Shown here: positions 49,101-60,589 of the stretch, one piece after another | Position numbering within the stretch: position 1 is the stretch's first letter | How the letters are laid out: each line of letters begins with the position of its first letter | DNA from: Lutraria lutraria | Lineage: Eukaryota; Mollusca; Bivalvia; Venerida; Mactridae | Assembly (NCBI GenBank): GCA_964023205.1 | Contig: OZ026851.1 | Span: 11,077,637-11,141,636, forward strand | DNA: 64,000 nt | Direction of reading: 5' to 3' | Program-made: the position numbers and the translations under genes | The notes under the pieces: model-generated | What the model was told of the DNA's origin: nothing | Databases searched by the model: none | The model's input: only the letters and a program-made list of their open reading frames with translations

Positions 49101-50305
49101 GTTTCTATTGGCCTATAGTGTGACGGTGATAACTCTCGTATAATTCTGTATTTATTGCATTGTGATATTTCACAAACTATAATTATACTCCATTGTGTTT
49201 TTTTATGCTGTGGCATTGATGTTGGTATTAATTTGGATTAGAATATTATGATGATTTATAAATGATGATGGTTTAACTTGTGCTTTGCTGTTATAAATCT
49301 GGCTGTTTAGCTGTGCAATTGCAAATATGATTTTTAATTGTGAGTCCTTTTCATGGTTTCAAAATGTGAGCATTCTGCAGAGTTATATGGTGCATTTTGC
49401 TGTTGCTGGAATATTTTTAAGTTTTTTTTGGTTATATTTTGATTTTATAGTTTGTGGTGTTGTAAGCATTATTTTGATGGAAATTCATGTTTTGGTCTAC
49501 GGAAGCTGCCCAGTCAGTTTGACATTTTATAATGTAAGAAGGGCACCATGTCAGTTGAAAGTGCAGTTGAAATTACTGTGAAACCAACTATTTCATGGTA
49601 TTGTACTCTAATATGTTTCTGGCTTATATTCTTGATTTATCTAGGCCTAGTGTGTCAAACTTAGTTTTTGTATTATTTCTAGTGTTTTTGTGTTGCTTCA
49701 TTCATAAGCAGGAGGCTCACAGTGAAGATAAGGCATTGCCTGACTGTGTTACCTCTATAAGTAATGTCTTTATCATTATTATTATTATTTATTGGAAATA
49801 CGGTTCATTTCATGTGTGACTGTGTCAGTTTTAGAATGCTGCCTTGCCATTGGTCAATTTTATTGTGAGGCTTTGAAGCAGCCAATCATATGCTTTAGTT
49901 TTAAGTTGCTTAAGAAAAATATGACTGAAAAACTGTTGAGAAACAGGCAACAATAACCTGGTTTGACCAACAACAAATATATATATTCGCCCTCTGGTCA
50001 GAAATTTGGTATTTCCTGGAAGAGTTTCGTAGGATTGTCAAAAACATCTGGTTGCCAAATGACAATTGGTTAATAACTTCTGTGACAATGATTAAGTGTT
50101 TGTATCATTTAATTAAGCAATGATATTATGCTTTGACGTAATGGTTTGTTATATATGATGTTAGTGGCCTACATGTGATGCTGAAGATGTAAGGATGTCA
50201 CACTCAGCTTTTGTGGTGTATCATGTAGGACTGCTGACTTGTCTGAAATGTAGGACCCACAGAGTGTATTAGATCATCCCTGAATATGCAGCTTCCTAGA
50301 ATTTC

Positions 50306-50412
50306 CCCTACAAATGGAATTCTTGGAAAGCATGAATTTTTCTTGAACTATTCTTGCATTCTTCATTAATAGATCATAAAGTATGAATAATTACTTGACT
50401 GAGGTTCTAATT
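50306..50412 (+). mobile_element. TTCATGAA-family MITE, copy near gap
   Basis: CCCCTACAAATGGAATTCTTGG, TTTTTCTTGAACTATTCTTG, CATTCTTCATTAATAGATC, TATGAATAATTACTTGACTG. Palindromes are worn. A second, reverse-oriented fragment (GTCAAGTAGTTATTCACACTT) begins at 50544 and runs into the N gap. Confidence 0.75.
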
Positions 50413-50582
50413 TATTATAGAAACTTTTAATAGAGCCAATGAATTCTCTGAAATAAGGTCACAATTTTACAAAGGTCATGAATCATTGTCTTGTGTGGTC
50501 ATTGTTCATTTGCAATTCCATGCAAAAGACTATCAGATCCTATGTCAAGTAGTTATTCACACTTCATGATCTATTTGTGACC

Positions 50583-50782
50583 NNNNNNNNNNNNNNNNNN
50601 NNNNNNNNNNNNNNNNNNNNNNNNNNNNNNNNNNNNNNNNNNNNNNNNNNNNNNNNNNNNNNNNNNNNNNNNNNNNNNNNNNNNNNNNNNNNNNNNNNNN
50701 NNNNNNNNNNNNNNNNNNNNNNNNNNNNNNNNNNNNNNNNNNNNNNNNNNNNNNNNNNNNNNNNNNNNNNNNNNNNNNNNNN
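50583..50782. other. Scaffold gap, exactly 200 N
   Basis: 200 consecutive N. A round number suggests an arbitrary join length, so true distance across it is unknown. Open frames called through it are artefacts. Confidence 0.99.
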
Positions 50783-53774
50783 TAATTGTTTTACCAGACT
50801 GTTTTACCTTTTTACCAGGCTTGACTGTTATCAGGCAGAACTGACTTTTCAAACAGACCAAATGACATGATGGGATGAATGGACGTAAATCATGTTGGCT
50901 TTAAATTCATGCATTTTGTTTTGTTTCTGAGAAAAATGGAATATGAATTATGATGTATGGAATTAAAAAATCTGTTAATTTTAGCATAGCACTGAGATTT
51001 GAAGTATGTCAACCTTGATAAATGTAACAATTTGATATTGGTATAGTGATACAACTTGACAAATAGATACTAAACTATTTTAACTCTTTATCAGTTTATC
51101 TGGTGTTACTGCAATATAGCACCAATCTTTCAACTTGTGTTTAAATGATGAGATTACATGAAATCCTCATGTATTAGTTGATAATAAGTATTAAGGACTT
51201 AAAAATTGAATAATTAGGTTCTCATCAAAGCTTTTGAGAGAAAAAGGGGCAAGTGTCAGATTTATTTTATTTGTTATCTTACTTATTGTATCTGTTACTT
51301 TTACTATTACAAACATCCTGTTTACTTCTTTTTATCAGACTCTCTTTAAAACGTGGTCTTTGTGAATCTTTTGAATTCAGTAAGTGACTGAAATACATAG
51401 AATGCATCTGGTTTGCACTGTGCAGTATTATTACTTAGCATTTTGTGGATTTATGATTTTTTTTTTTTTTTTTTGACGTAAAATATATCGAGACAAACTG
51501 ATTTTAGAGTGTCGGCAGGTTAAGAATTTAGGATTTAGTTTTCTATGGCCTTATTGATAATATCTAATTAGGTATGATATGCAAAAAAACTGTATTTAGA
51601 AAGATCTAGGGTTGTAATGTTAATTAGTTTTACTGACGTATATTGCTATATCAAAATTGATGGATTTAAACACATATTATTTATTAGCTGTTGATATCTC
51701 CTTGCAAGATTGACCGAAAGATATTGATTCTTTGTTGGAAAAACAACAACTAGTGTAATAAGTGGTGTTGTTGTTGCCTTTCTTATTAATTTTCGAAATT
51801 ATTTTTTATAGGAAATTTGTTCAAAATGTCGACTTCATGTACACAGGTTTGCTTGTTTGCAATGTGACTGTTGACAATGTGTTGAAACAGAACAAATTTG
51901 TTCAAACAATTAAGTGCCGAACATAATTTAAAGAAGTGACTTTCTGCAGTGTTAAGGTGACCCTTTTCCGATGAATTTTCAATCTTTGGCATAATAGTAT
52001 CAACATAAGGTCAAAGGTGAAATAAAAGACGAAATTTGTGATTATGAAAAATTATAGATTTTTTATGTGTTATCCTTGAAAAAGGTCTGTGATTTTTTGT
52101 GAAAGGAACTTTATGTTGGTTGTATAGTAAAATACTAAGAAACAAAATAATGAAGAGAATCAGAGTAGTGTTGTGAAAAAAGAAACATTAAAAGAAGTTA
52201 GATTGGATATTGACTTTCAATGGCCATATTGTTTCTAAATGGCTCAAATACAAGAGAAGGAAGTTCAGAGTTTATCTTATCAAATCATGAAGTATTTATG
52301 TCCTTGTAGTCGAAGGTCAAAGTATGACCTTCAACATAGTGACCTTCAACATGGCGACCTTCAGCCTTCAAGGGTAAATTTTGATTTTCTTTTTTTTCTG
52401 AAATTACAGCCATAAATTGACCCATAAATCTTAATTTATATGTTGCATTATTATTTTAGTTAAATAATTATATTTTGAAGTCAAGATGATATACTATCAA
52501 AATTAGGTCAAAGAGTTCATGCCCTTATTTGGCTTGTAGCAAAACTTTGTTTTTCTTCTTTGGAACTTTATTTGGAAATTTTTGTTTTTGTTGAGAAAGA
52601 TCAAAATGCTCAATTCATCTTATGGTTAGTTGGCTGCCACTGAGTGGAAATAATAGTGTGTTGAATTCTACTCAACTGGTGCGAATGCAAAAAGTAGTCT
52701 GACGCTGTTTGATTTGACATGAAAACTCGCCGGCTCAAGCATGCCAGTATGGTCTTCGTTAAATTGGATAAGTGTTACAAATGGTCAACACTGGCACTTA
52801 TCAGTGGATGGCAATGAAACTTAATTTATACACATAGTCGCTTGAGGGGATGTGCAATGTTTTGTTTATTTCAAGGCCAATGAAGAATTAATAGTCTTTT
52901 TAGTGTGTCCTCTGATTAAGGGTACTGTTGAAATGGGGGGGGGTTCTACAAGGGGATGTAGTCACTTTGATTCCCTGCATTCAGTGGTATTGTGAAATGG
53001 AAGTGTTTGAGACTGCAGGGGAGAGCGGGGTAGGGGGTAGATATGAGTGACAATTCTGTCTGTAGATACTGTGTATGATTCATTGCCAGGGCACCTGTCA
53101 ATGAAACATATTGTAATGAAGCATTTTCGCTGGTTATAGTTGTTGAACCAATGTAAATATATTTCTTTTACTGAGCATGATTATAAAATTGCTTGTATAT
53201 TTGATTGAATATTGTTTAAATATCATATATTGAATGGTCATTTTATTTGAATGTTTATGTTTTTTTCTTATTTTAGTACAAATGTATATTTAAATGTATT
53301 CCATTCTAATAGGTGAAAGTACAAGTGTATAAATAATTTCTTTATACATTTGTTCTAAATGGTTTCCATAGCTTTATACCAAGATGCATTATGTCTACAT
53401 ACATTGATACTTGCATCAATTGTTATGCTATTTTGTGCTAATATTAAGTAAATTTAAGTAGAATGCATTTAATGATATATTTTTATTCTACAGGTGTATT
53501 TAATCTTTAATCTTTAGCAAGAAGCGGAATACAGTTTTGATAAGCTTCTCTTTGAGTATAGTATTAATTCAACTGTGAGATTAAATATCATTTGAATCCA
53601 TCAGTAACATAGTAATAATTAAGAGGGGAAGATGGCTAGCTCCATAGTAGGGTGCCTTAATTATAATGTTGTAATTTTAGTTTGAAGGGCGAATGCTAAA
53701 GATGGCTGTCTGTTAAGATAAGCAGATAAACTTGTTTAGCCTTCACCCTCTTGTAAAGTGTAAAGAGAGCAAAT

Positions 53775-53850
53775 CGAGGGCTCAGCGCAACACTGTCGTA
53801 ACTTGTTCTTATTTCAATAAGAGTTCTGACACTGTTGCGCTGAACGCTCG
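53775..53850 (-). mobile_element. Foldback MITE, copy 6 (reverse, TSD AAAT)
   Basis: CGAGGGCTCAGCGCAACACT start and CTGTTGCGCTGAACGCTCG end, i.e. the family in reverse orientation. Flanked by AAAT at 53771-53774 and 53851-53854. Lies 409 bp upstream of the exon at 54260. Confidence 0.95.
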
Positions 53851-54259
53851 AAATGTATTTTTATAAAATCCATAGTTAGGTTTTCTAAACACCGTTTTTT
53901 AGTTAATTTTTATGCTATGTAATTTTGTTACCCTGAATAGCTTTTGGAAAGATTATTGATTGGAAACCAGTTTACAAATTCAAGCATCTGATTGACTGGT
54001 TTGAAATACAGTCTTCATATTGACCAATCAGGAAGCTGCATTACTTAGACTGGTATCCAGTCATTAAATTTAAAACAAAAACATCTTTTGCTGATGGATT
54101 CTTTCCTTTTAAAGGTTTGATTAACCAATCTCAACACTTGGTGATATTGAAAGAGTTAGAGTTGTGCTTATTCAAGGAATAACTATGATTCTTGCTATTA
54201 GAGTACCATTTCATGCTGTCAACTCAAAAATTCAAATATTGACGTAATTTCTTTTATAG

Positions 54260-54460
54260 GAAAATCCCGACAGTCAAATAGAAGACCAGGTTGCTTCGCA
54301 GGATGTCACAACGTTCCCACAGAAACATCATCTCGACAATGAGGAGAACTTGGAAGAGGCGTTAGATATAGAAATTCCTCCGCCTATGCCCGTCCAGGAC
54401 CAGTCCCATATGCTTAACCTTGGTAAAAATGACGGGGCCGATAATATATCAGAGAAATTT
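54260..54460 (+). CDS. TRIO: Trio/Kalirin exon: acidic linker with IPPPMPV
   Basis: 201-base exon, phase 0 in and out, acceptor cttttatag and donor TTT|gtaagt. It encodes 67 residues: ENPDSQIEDQVASQDVTTFP, a charged stretch (HHLDNEENLEEALDIE), then IPPPMPVQDQSHMLNLGKND and GADNISEKF. An acidic run followed by P.PPPM is found at the same place in vertebrate TRIO and KALRN, a few dozen residues before GEF2, so this is a conserved linear motif in an otherwise disordered linker. The PPPMP core could bind SH3, WW or EVH1 domains (inference). As the first common exon after the 46.9-kb intron it would be shared by long and short isoforms. Confidence 0.9.
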
Positions 54461-55501
54461 GTAAGTTGAAATATTTTTTCTTGATAACTTGTATAAGTTC
54501 TTTCTTATATAATTAATATATCAGGAATTTTCTGTGGATTTCCACAGTTTTGATCATCCCCAGACCCACTAGGGGCCATAGCGACCCCCAAGCCCCCAAC
54601 TAAATGTATTTGATTTTCCTCTCTCTTGCCATCCCATAAATCACATCCTTATATATAATTATATTGTATTCATTATCTTCAATGAAGTCTAGTATATTGT
54701 TTTATTATATGATATAACTGATCCTATTTTACTCGGCACAAGAATTATGTCAATGGAGTAATATTTAGCAGCACAAATTTAAACTACAACAAGGAAACAG
54801 TTAAGGTTAATTCCTGGGTACCTTATTGCTTTATTAATTGCATATTCCGATGGATCCATTACATTGAAGTGACGAAAAAAAAGTTATTTCATTTTATCAG
54901 ATTTTTCATCTATCCAAGTTCACTATAACCATATTTCACAGTTCATGTATTCAGTATCTAGGTACAATCAAACCTGTATTAGAGGCCACCTCCGAATAAA
55001 AGCCACCCTGTGGGTAAAGGTCATTCTTTGAAAAAAAATTCATTATTTAGAATAATGGCCTTTTGTCAATGAAGACCACTTTTTGTTTTTCCCAAGGGTG
55101 GCCTATATTCACAGGTTTGACTGTATTTGAGTATAATCTCTCATGATGACATTAGTCAGAAAAGGTAATCTTTGAAGAATCACTTGGAACAGGAACTTCT
55201 TATTCATGTAGTAGTCTTGATGGATTACAAAACACAACCTTTCACTTCATGTATATATTGTAACTAAAATTTCTGACTCTTGGCTTTCAGTTCTTTGATT
55301 TTGATAAAATTTTCAGGCTAAGAAACTTATAAAATAAATGTAATTGCAATTTACAGTACAATTAATTTGAATTAGGAATGTTTCCAACTTTGCTTGTAGT
55401 TGATTCATAAAAGTATAAATTGTTTGGCACAAATATTTTTTTAGTTCTGTAACAGTTTCAATAGCTTTGTTCCAAACTTTTGATGTTGATAAAATTTTCA
55501 G
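54461..55501 (+). other. TRIO: Intron with TA-flanked MITE and decoy acceptor
   Basis: Phase-0 intron of 1.04 kb. It holds a 159-bp MITE (54965-55123) and, at 55292-55317, a near copy of the real 3' splice region that ends at 55501. Confidence 0.85.
54965..55123. mobile_element. 159-bp TA-flanked MITE (CAATCAAACCTGT end)
   Basis: TA flanks both sides. Left CAATCAAACCTGTATTAGAG, then GCCACC; right GGTGGCC then TATTCACAGGTTTGACTG, an imperfect inverse. Tc1/mariner-like MITE by TA target and end style. A short related block (AAAGGTCACTTTGTGGACAA) is at 61349. Confidence 0.82.
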
Positions 55502-55585
55502 GCATCAACTTTATCATTGAAACCTCAGCCGGAAAACTCAATCGACTTGGCTAACCAAATAGAAAATCTTGTAAAATTGAAAACG
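55502..55585 (+). CDS. TRIO: Trio/Kalirin exon: IENLVKLK helix
   Basis: 84-base exon (28 codons), phase 0/0, acceptor attttcag and donor ACG|gtgaga. It encodes ASTLSLKPQPENSIDLANQI and then ENLVKLKT. The ..DLAN.IE.LVK.K motif corresponds to a short conserved helix (pattern LV.AIE.LVK.K in vertebrate TRIO and KALRN) shortly before GEF2. Its function is not established as far as I know; conservation suggests a contact with the DH-PH module or a partner. Being symmetric in phase, the exon could be skipped without frameshift. Confidence 0.9.
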
Positions 55586-56177
55586 GTGAGAATTACCCCA
55601 CCCACCCATCCTCGCATGGATGTTGTCATGTTCTTGTTTGCAGATGTATATTAAATGCCTGTATTAATTATTTACTGTAACTTTTTTTGTTTTTTTTTAG
55701 CATATTTGATTATCATGGGGTTGAACAATTTATTTATTTTGAGTGTTGGAAGTATAGCATTGGCCCTATTCAAAGAATGGCAGTTTTTGAAATATAACAT
55801 GATTTTGAAAGTTAGCAACTGTTACAGTTTTTTTCTGTAAAGTTGTAATTTAATTGTTCAAAAACATGTTAAAATGCTCAAAATTCACTTGAAATTTAAT
55901 ATATTTAGTTATCGTTACTTTTAATTAAATGTATTGTAGACTTTACAAAATTGCTTGCCATATTTTGCTTTCATTATTGTATGAATGTATGTGTTGATTT
56001 ATCAGAGTCTATTTAGAGCTTTATTAGAAAGTGATAAGACCAATTAGTGTTTGTTCAAATTTCACTCATTTGTACCAATGAGTGAGCGTCCCAAATTACT
56101 TAATCAAGAAGAAAAAACAAATGGCATTTTTCAACAAATTTTCAGTTATATACGGCAGTATACCCCAGTTTTCCTAG

Positions 56178-56345
56178 ACTGTATTCAAACCAGTTCTAAC
56201 TTACCCTTCTACACGGAGCTAGTAACTAGCTTTTCCACATGTAGAGGAAAATCAACATTGTTGTCAAATTTTCATGGAAGGGTGTAATCTGCCGTGACCG
56301 GGAATATCCAGCGCCCTAACCACTGGGCAAACTTGTCTATACTAA
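56178..56345 (-). repeat. SINE family 3, reverse copy
   Basis: On the minus strand it reads CCCAGTGGTTAGGGCGCTGG, then GGTCACGGCAGA, CACCCTTCCATGAAAATTTG and GTTGATTTTCCTC, matching the forward copy at 59088. The TGGTTAGGGCGC A-box-like start shows a tRNA origin. The plus-strand open frame over it is not a gene. Confidence 0.8.
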
Positions 56346-58261
56346 AAAAAGCTAATTCAGAGCCTAGAACAGTTCTCATTCAATTACTGCATGTTATTAA
56401 TATTGACCTTTCAGATCTTTTAAATCCGGGGGGGGGGGGGGAAACGTCAGTTTAGTACAATAACAATGAATCTTCTTCTTTATATAAGATAGCGTTAAAA
56501 TCATATTGCATCAAAATGCGCATTACATTTATGAAAATTGGTCTTTTCCCCCGAGAGCAAAAAACATCTTGCCCGAGGCCATCCTTAAAAACATGTTAGT
56601 TTGTGGTTACTCTACCCTGAGAATTTTCAGTGGGTAGGTATGTAGGAAAATTTTATTTTGTTTGTGTTGAACCCAAAAACATGTGAGAATGCTATTTGGG
56701 GGGGGGGGGGGGGGTACCCATGAATAGGTAATGTTACCACAAACAAACTATTCTTTAAAGATTGCCTCATTAATATTTAAATAAGTTTTTGTTGTACAGA
56801 GGTTTAAAATTTAGAGTTGTTTTGTCTGCTTTAAGTTTTGTTTATATAGGTGCTTCTGATGACTTTGAAGAACAACAGAGAGACAATGCGGCTGTACTGT
56901 TGTTGCTTTGAGGCATAAAAATATGATTGTTTATTTCTGGTTTACCTGACCTACCCCAAATTTCTCCCAGTGACCCAAGACTTTTTATTAGGCCAAGGAA
57001 TTGTACATCTACTAGTTGTCTTTCCATTTTTTACCTGTCCAAAAAAATCCAACTAAACTTAAATATCTTATTTTTAATGAGCATGTAACTAGAAACAAAT
57101 AATTTTTTTATGCCTGACTGGAAACAATTATGTTGCTTGTATTCATAGACTCATTACTGTAAAAAACCTGAAAACTGGAGCCCTTCCGGTCCACATCGGG
57201 CTAAAAGTCCGGTTATCTGAAAATTCTGGTTTTCAGAGAACCTTTGATTAATTCCTAAAAAATTGGAATAGTCTGATTTTTTAAAAATTCCGGTTTTCAT
57301 GGAGTATAATGTATTTTTTTCATATTTTTGCTTGAATCTTTAGTTTTAATTCTTATTGTGAAATCTTATTTTTAGACCAATAAAGGTGTGATTTTTAATT
57401 AAATTATTGAACACCCCTCTCCAAAATATTCCTCCTTAAAACTTCATTGAGAAAAGAACGAATTTGTGACTCCTATAAATACTTAAAAGATGCTTACTTC
57501 TAATCTGGGATGTCCAAAAAAAGTTCCAATTGAAATTCAGCAAATTGGAAAAAAAAAAGTAAAATGTGATACATAGAAGAAACTTAGAAAAATCAGTCCC
57601 CAAAATACATGGTTGTTGTAATATAAGGTAATCATTTTATATTAATTGAGTTGAGTTGGTCTCTAAGCAAGGTTTTACTTTGTTCATTTTTCCATAACAA
57701 TGTAAAGGTCTTATATCCAAGGTTAGATTTTTCTTGCGTCAGGTCACACTTACAGATTGGGTATCATTATATTCACACTTCAAGTGTAGAAATTTTCAGG
57801 ATGTTCATTGAATCATGCTAAGTTGGTTACCAAGATACAGAAGTTACATTGGTTGTTGTCTAGATTATCTTTATCAGGACTTGTTACAGGTGTCTGCAGG
57901 TCACAGCTAAAATCTGACTTGTCATAAAATCATATCATATAATACTTCCTGGTGTGTTGAAATTCTCGAAATTCTGCAAGTTTTGATAAAAAAATTCACA
58001 TCTTTGAAAAAAATGAATTTGATACTGTTTTGAGGTGGATAATTAAATTATTGTACATTTTTCAATTGTGCTTCATATTAGTGAGAGCTTTATATTAGGC
58101 CAAGAATAAAATATGAATGTTTGCTCTATCGTGTCTGACCTGGAAAAATGACCATGACTCAAAATTGTTTTTAACTTAAAGGTCAAGATTTTTTTTTCAG
58201 TTTGAGGACCGCTAGTAGTATGCTTTCAAGTCCAGATCATGTCCCTCCCCACGATGTTTAT

Positions 58262-58505
58262 TATGTCCCCTTTTGAAGAAAAGAGGATAATTATATTGCT
58301 TTGCCCATGTCAGTCTATCCATCGGTCCATCCCTCCGTCAATCCGTCCATAACAAAAATAGCTAGAGAACGATTTGGCCTAAGCTCATCAGATTTGGTTG
58401 GGAGGTTGGTCATTAAATGTAGATGACCCCTACATAGTTTGAGGTCATTAGATTAAAGTTCAAGGTCACAAGGGGGCATCCGTATTTCACAAACACTTCC
58501 TTGTT
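58262..58505 (+). repeat. Dispersed repeat (GTAGATGACCCCTA), copy 2
   Basis: TAGAGAACGATTTGGCC, TTGGTTGGGAGGTTGGTC, GTAGATGACCCCTACATAG, TTGAGGTCATTAG, AAGGTCACAAGGGGGCATCC and GTATTTCACAAACACTTCC. Matches 45895-46105 throughout. Confidence 0.85.
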
Positions 58506-59087
58506 TCATTGGTCTTAATGAAATATATAATTCACAGTGTTATAGTATTAAGTAAGCATACGTTTACGTGAGTTAGCATACTGTTATGTTATGTGAGTTA
58601 GTTAGTGTATTGTTTTGTTTTATTTGTTATGGCTTGATAAATCTTGTTTTGTGAACTGTAGATATAAGTTATTGTATGCATAGTGTGCTATTACATTGGT
58701 TGGGATTGTATACAATGGTGAATTATGGCCTTAATGTATGATAAATGTGGTTTTAGGCCTAAATTCACCATTTTATGACATTCAAACGTACTATATTATA
58801 ACCATATAATTATAACTGTATAAGTTGTATGACCTTTATGAGTTGCAAACTACTGCCGAGTACGGTAGTCATTATTTTCCGGTAGTCATTATTTTCCCCG
58901 GTATTCTTTACTATTGGATGTAGTTGTATTTGATAACTGTTCTAGAAATGATATTTCGAATATAACCTTTATATTAAAATGTCTATCCAACTTACCACTT
59001 ATATATAATCATGAATAATTTCAGATCTGTTCATTGTTCGATTCTTATGAATTCAATTTCTAGATTTATTGTTCTACATCAGTGCTT

Positions 59088-59292
59088 TAGGCCGCGACCA
59101 TGATTCATTGGTTAGTGCTCTGGATTTGTAACCCGGCAATTAGGATTCGATTCCCTGCCGCCGCACATCATACATACCCTTCCATGAAAATTTAACAACT
59201 ATGTAGATTTTCCTTCACAGGAAAAACTGGTTCAGTGAACCGGCCGCTGTATATAACTGAAAATTTGTTAAAAAACTGCATTAAACATACAC
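59088..59292 (+). repeat. SINE family 3, forward copy
   Basis: GATTCATTGGTTAGTGCTCTGG head (A box), TAACCCGGCAATTAGGATTC, GATTCCC (B-box-like), then CCCTTCCATGAAAATTTAAC, GAAAAACTGGTTCAGTGAAC, CGGCCGC and a TATATAACTGAAA tail ending A-rich. Confidence 0.82.
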
Positions 59293-60500
59293 AAAAAAAT
59301 AGATTGACATCAATGCTTTAGTGTGTATAATTACCTGAAATGATTTTTTTGTCTTATTCATGTCAGCAGTCTATAAAACAATGTATAGGCTAAATAACTG
59401 ATATTTAATTTCAAGATTTTCCTTGTTATAAAGACTGGTTCAATCCAGTCGGTGCAAGAAGGTTGTTTAGTGTTAATCTATGCTAAGAACAATGGTACAA
59501 CAGTATAGCACTGATGGAACACGACAGATGTTTGGCATAACTCGGATATTGTTTATATTCTCCATTACATTCTTCCTTTATAATTCTAGTCAACTTTGAT
59601 TGCCTAGAAAAAATATAGATGTTTATAGGGTAACTTGGTAAGAAACAATTAGGGTTGGTAGGTTAGAAAATGTTCTACTCTAAAAAAAAAAAATTCTTAC
59701 CATATCTTCCATGAGGATACAAAGTATGATTTGATTTATCACAAAGCATTTCGCACAAAGAATTGTGACATAAGAAACATTATGTTTGGCACCGAATAAT
59801 TGGGTAAACAGGGGTTTTCTTTATTATGTAGTTGTAGCCTTAAAGGGCGCCTTTCCCTTTGAAAATTTCTTTGAAAATAATGCAATTTTCCCCTATTTTC
59901 CAATTTTCTCCTTGAAATTTAATTCCCCAAATTGGTTTCAGGTAAGAATTTTTTCCCCAAATGAGGCTTCAACCCGCTATTTCATCCCCATTTTAAGGGC
60001 TGGGACCTCTTCCCCAAAACATAAAGAAAACCCCTTATAAATGTAAACATAACCGTGGCCCAATATGAAAATTTCAACTTTTCATCATTGCAACAAACAC
60101 TGGATCTCTAGTTGAGATTGGTACGCAAACTTAAATCTCTCTTGATTGATTTCTGTTCATGTTGTTTAGCTCAATAAAATGAGATCATGAAGCATACAAT
60201 AATAGTATTAGATATTCATGTAACTAAATGCATGCTAACTGTTACATAAAAGGTGATAGTGTGTATTTGACAGTGTTTAGTTGAGAGCAGAATTGAGATT
60301 TGAACAGGAAAACAAATTTCAATTTTTTACCATTGATGAATGCCCAATGAAAATCTAGGCTCAAAAATTAGTTTTCATCAAAGTCGATTAGATTTAAAAT
60401 TGACATCAGTCATTAAAGTATTAAGAACTTCATTAACATACGCTCCTCAGTAAATCATTCTTCTTGGTAACTTAATTAAATCTTTTCCATCTGTCTGCAG

Positions 60501-60589
60501 GACCCACCTCCAGATACTGGACAAGTGTCTGATTCTGGCGGAGAAGAGGACAAAGAAACAGAAAAGGAGAAATATCTACAGAAAAGAAA
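60501..60589 (+). CDS. TRIO: Trio/Kalirin exon: charged linker before GEF2
   Basis: 89-base exon, acceptor ctgcag, donor AA|gtaagt, phase 0 in and phase 2 out. It encodes DPPPDTGQVSDSGGEEDKET and then EKEKYLQKRK, the last Lys completed by the next exon. Charged and low in complexity, it ends in a basic KRK directly before the DH domain. Vertebrate TRIO has a basic KRR at the same position, immediately before YVLQELVETE. The first residues (PPP) resemble the PPTPPK region of Kalirin short forms, but this match is weak. Confidence 0.88.

Larger units (their letters stand above)
7352..54259 (+). other. TRIO: 46.9-kb intron with alternative exons and repeats
   Basis: Phase-0 intron from gtaagt at 7352 to the acceptor cttttatag ending at 54259. 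It contains the candidate first exon at 22395-22559, further phase-0 candidates at 27360-27446 and 29602-29637, most of the repeats listed here, and the scaffold gap. No other protein-coding gene was recognised on either strand. Unlisted stretches such as 18250-19820, 30050-32480, 42600-43860 and 46110-49840 show only AT-rich sequence with short homopolymer runs and short fragments of listed repeats. Confidence 0.85.
55586..60500 (+). other. TRIO: 4.9-kb intron
   Basis: Phase-0 intron, donor gtgaga, acceptor ctgtctgcag. Contains a reverse SINE family 3 copy (56178-56345), poly-G tracts near 56430 and 56698, a CTGAAAACTGGA/TCCGGTTTTCA inverted pair (57160-57305), the repeat at 58262-58505 and a forward SINE at 59088-59292. 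A TTCCCC-rich stretch at 59840-60030 resembles fragments at 39725-39900 and 48050. Confidence 0.85.

Noticed and set aside
50571..50870. Open frames running through X residues
   Set aside because: They cross the 200-N gap and have no evidence.
59786..60040. 84-codon plus-strand frame rich in Phe, Asn and Pro
   Set aside because: Lies in a TTCCCC-rich repeat fragment related to 39725-39900; no exon borders fit the gene phase.
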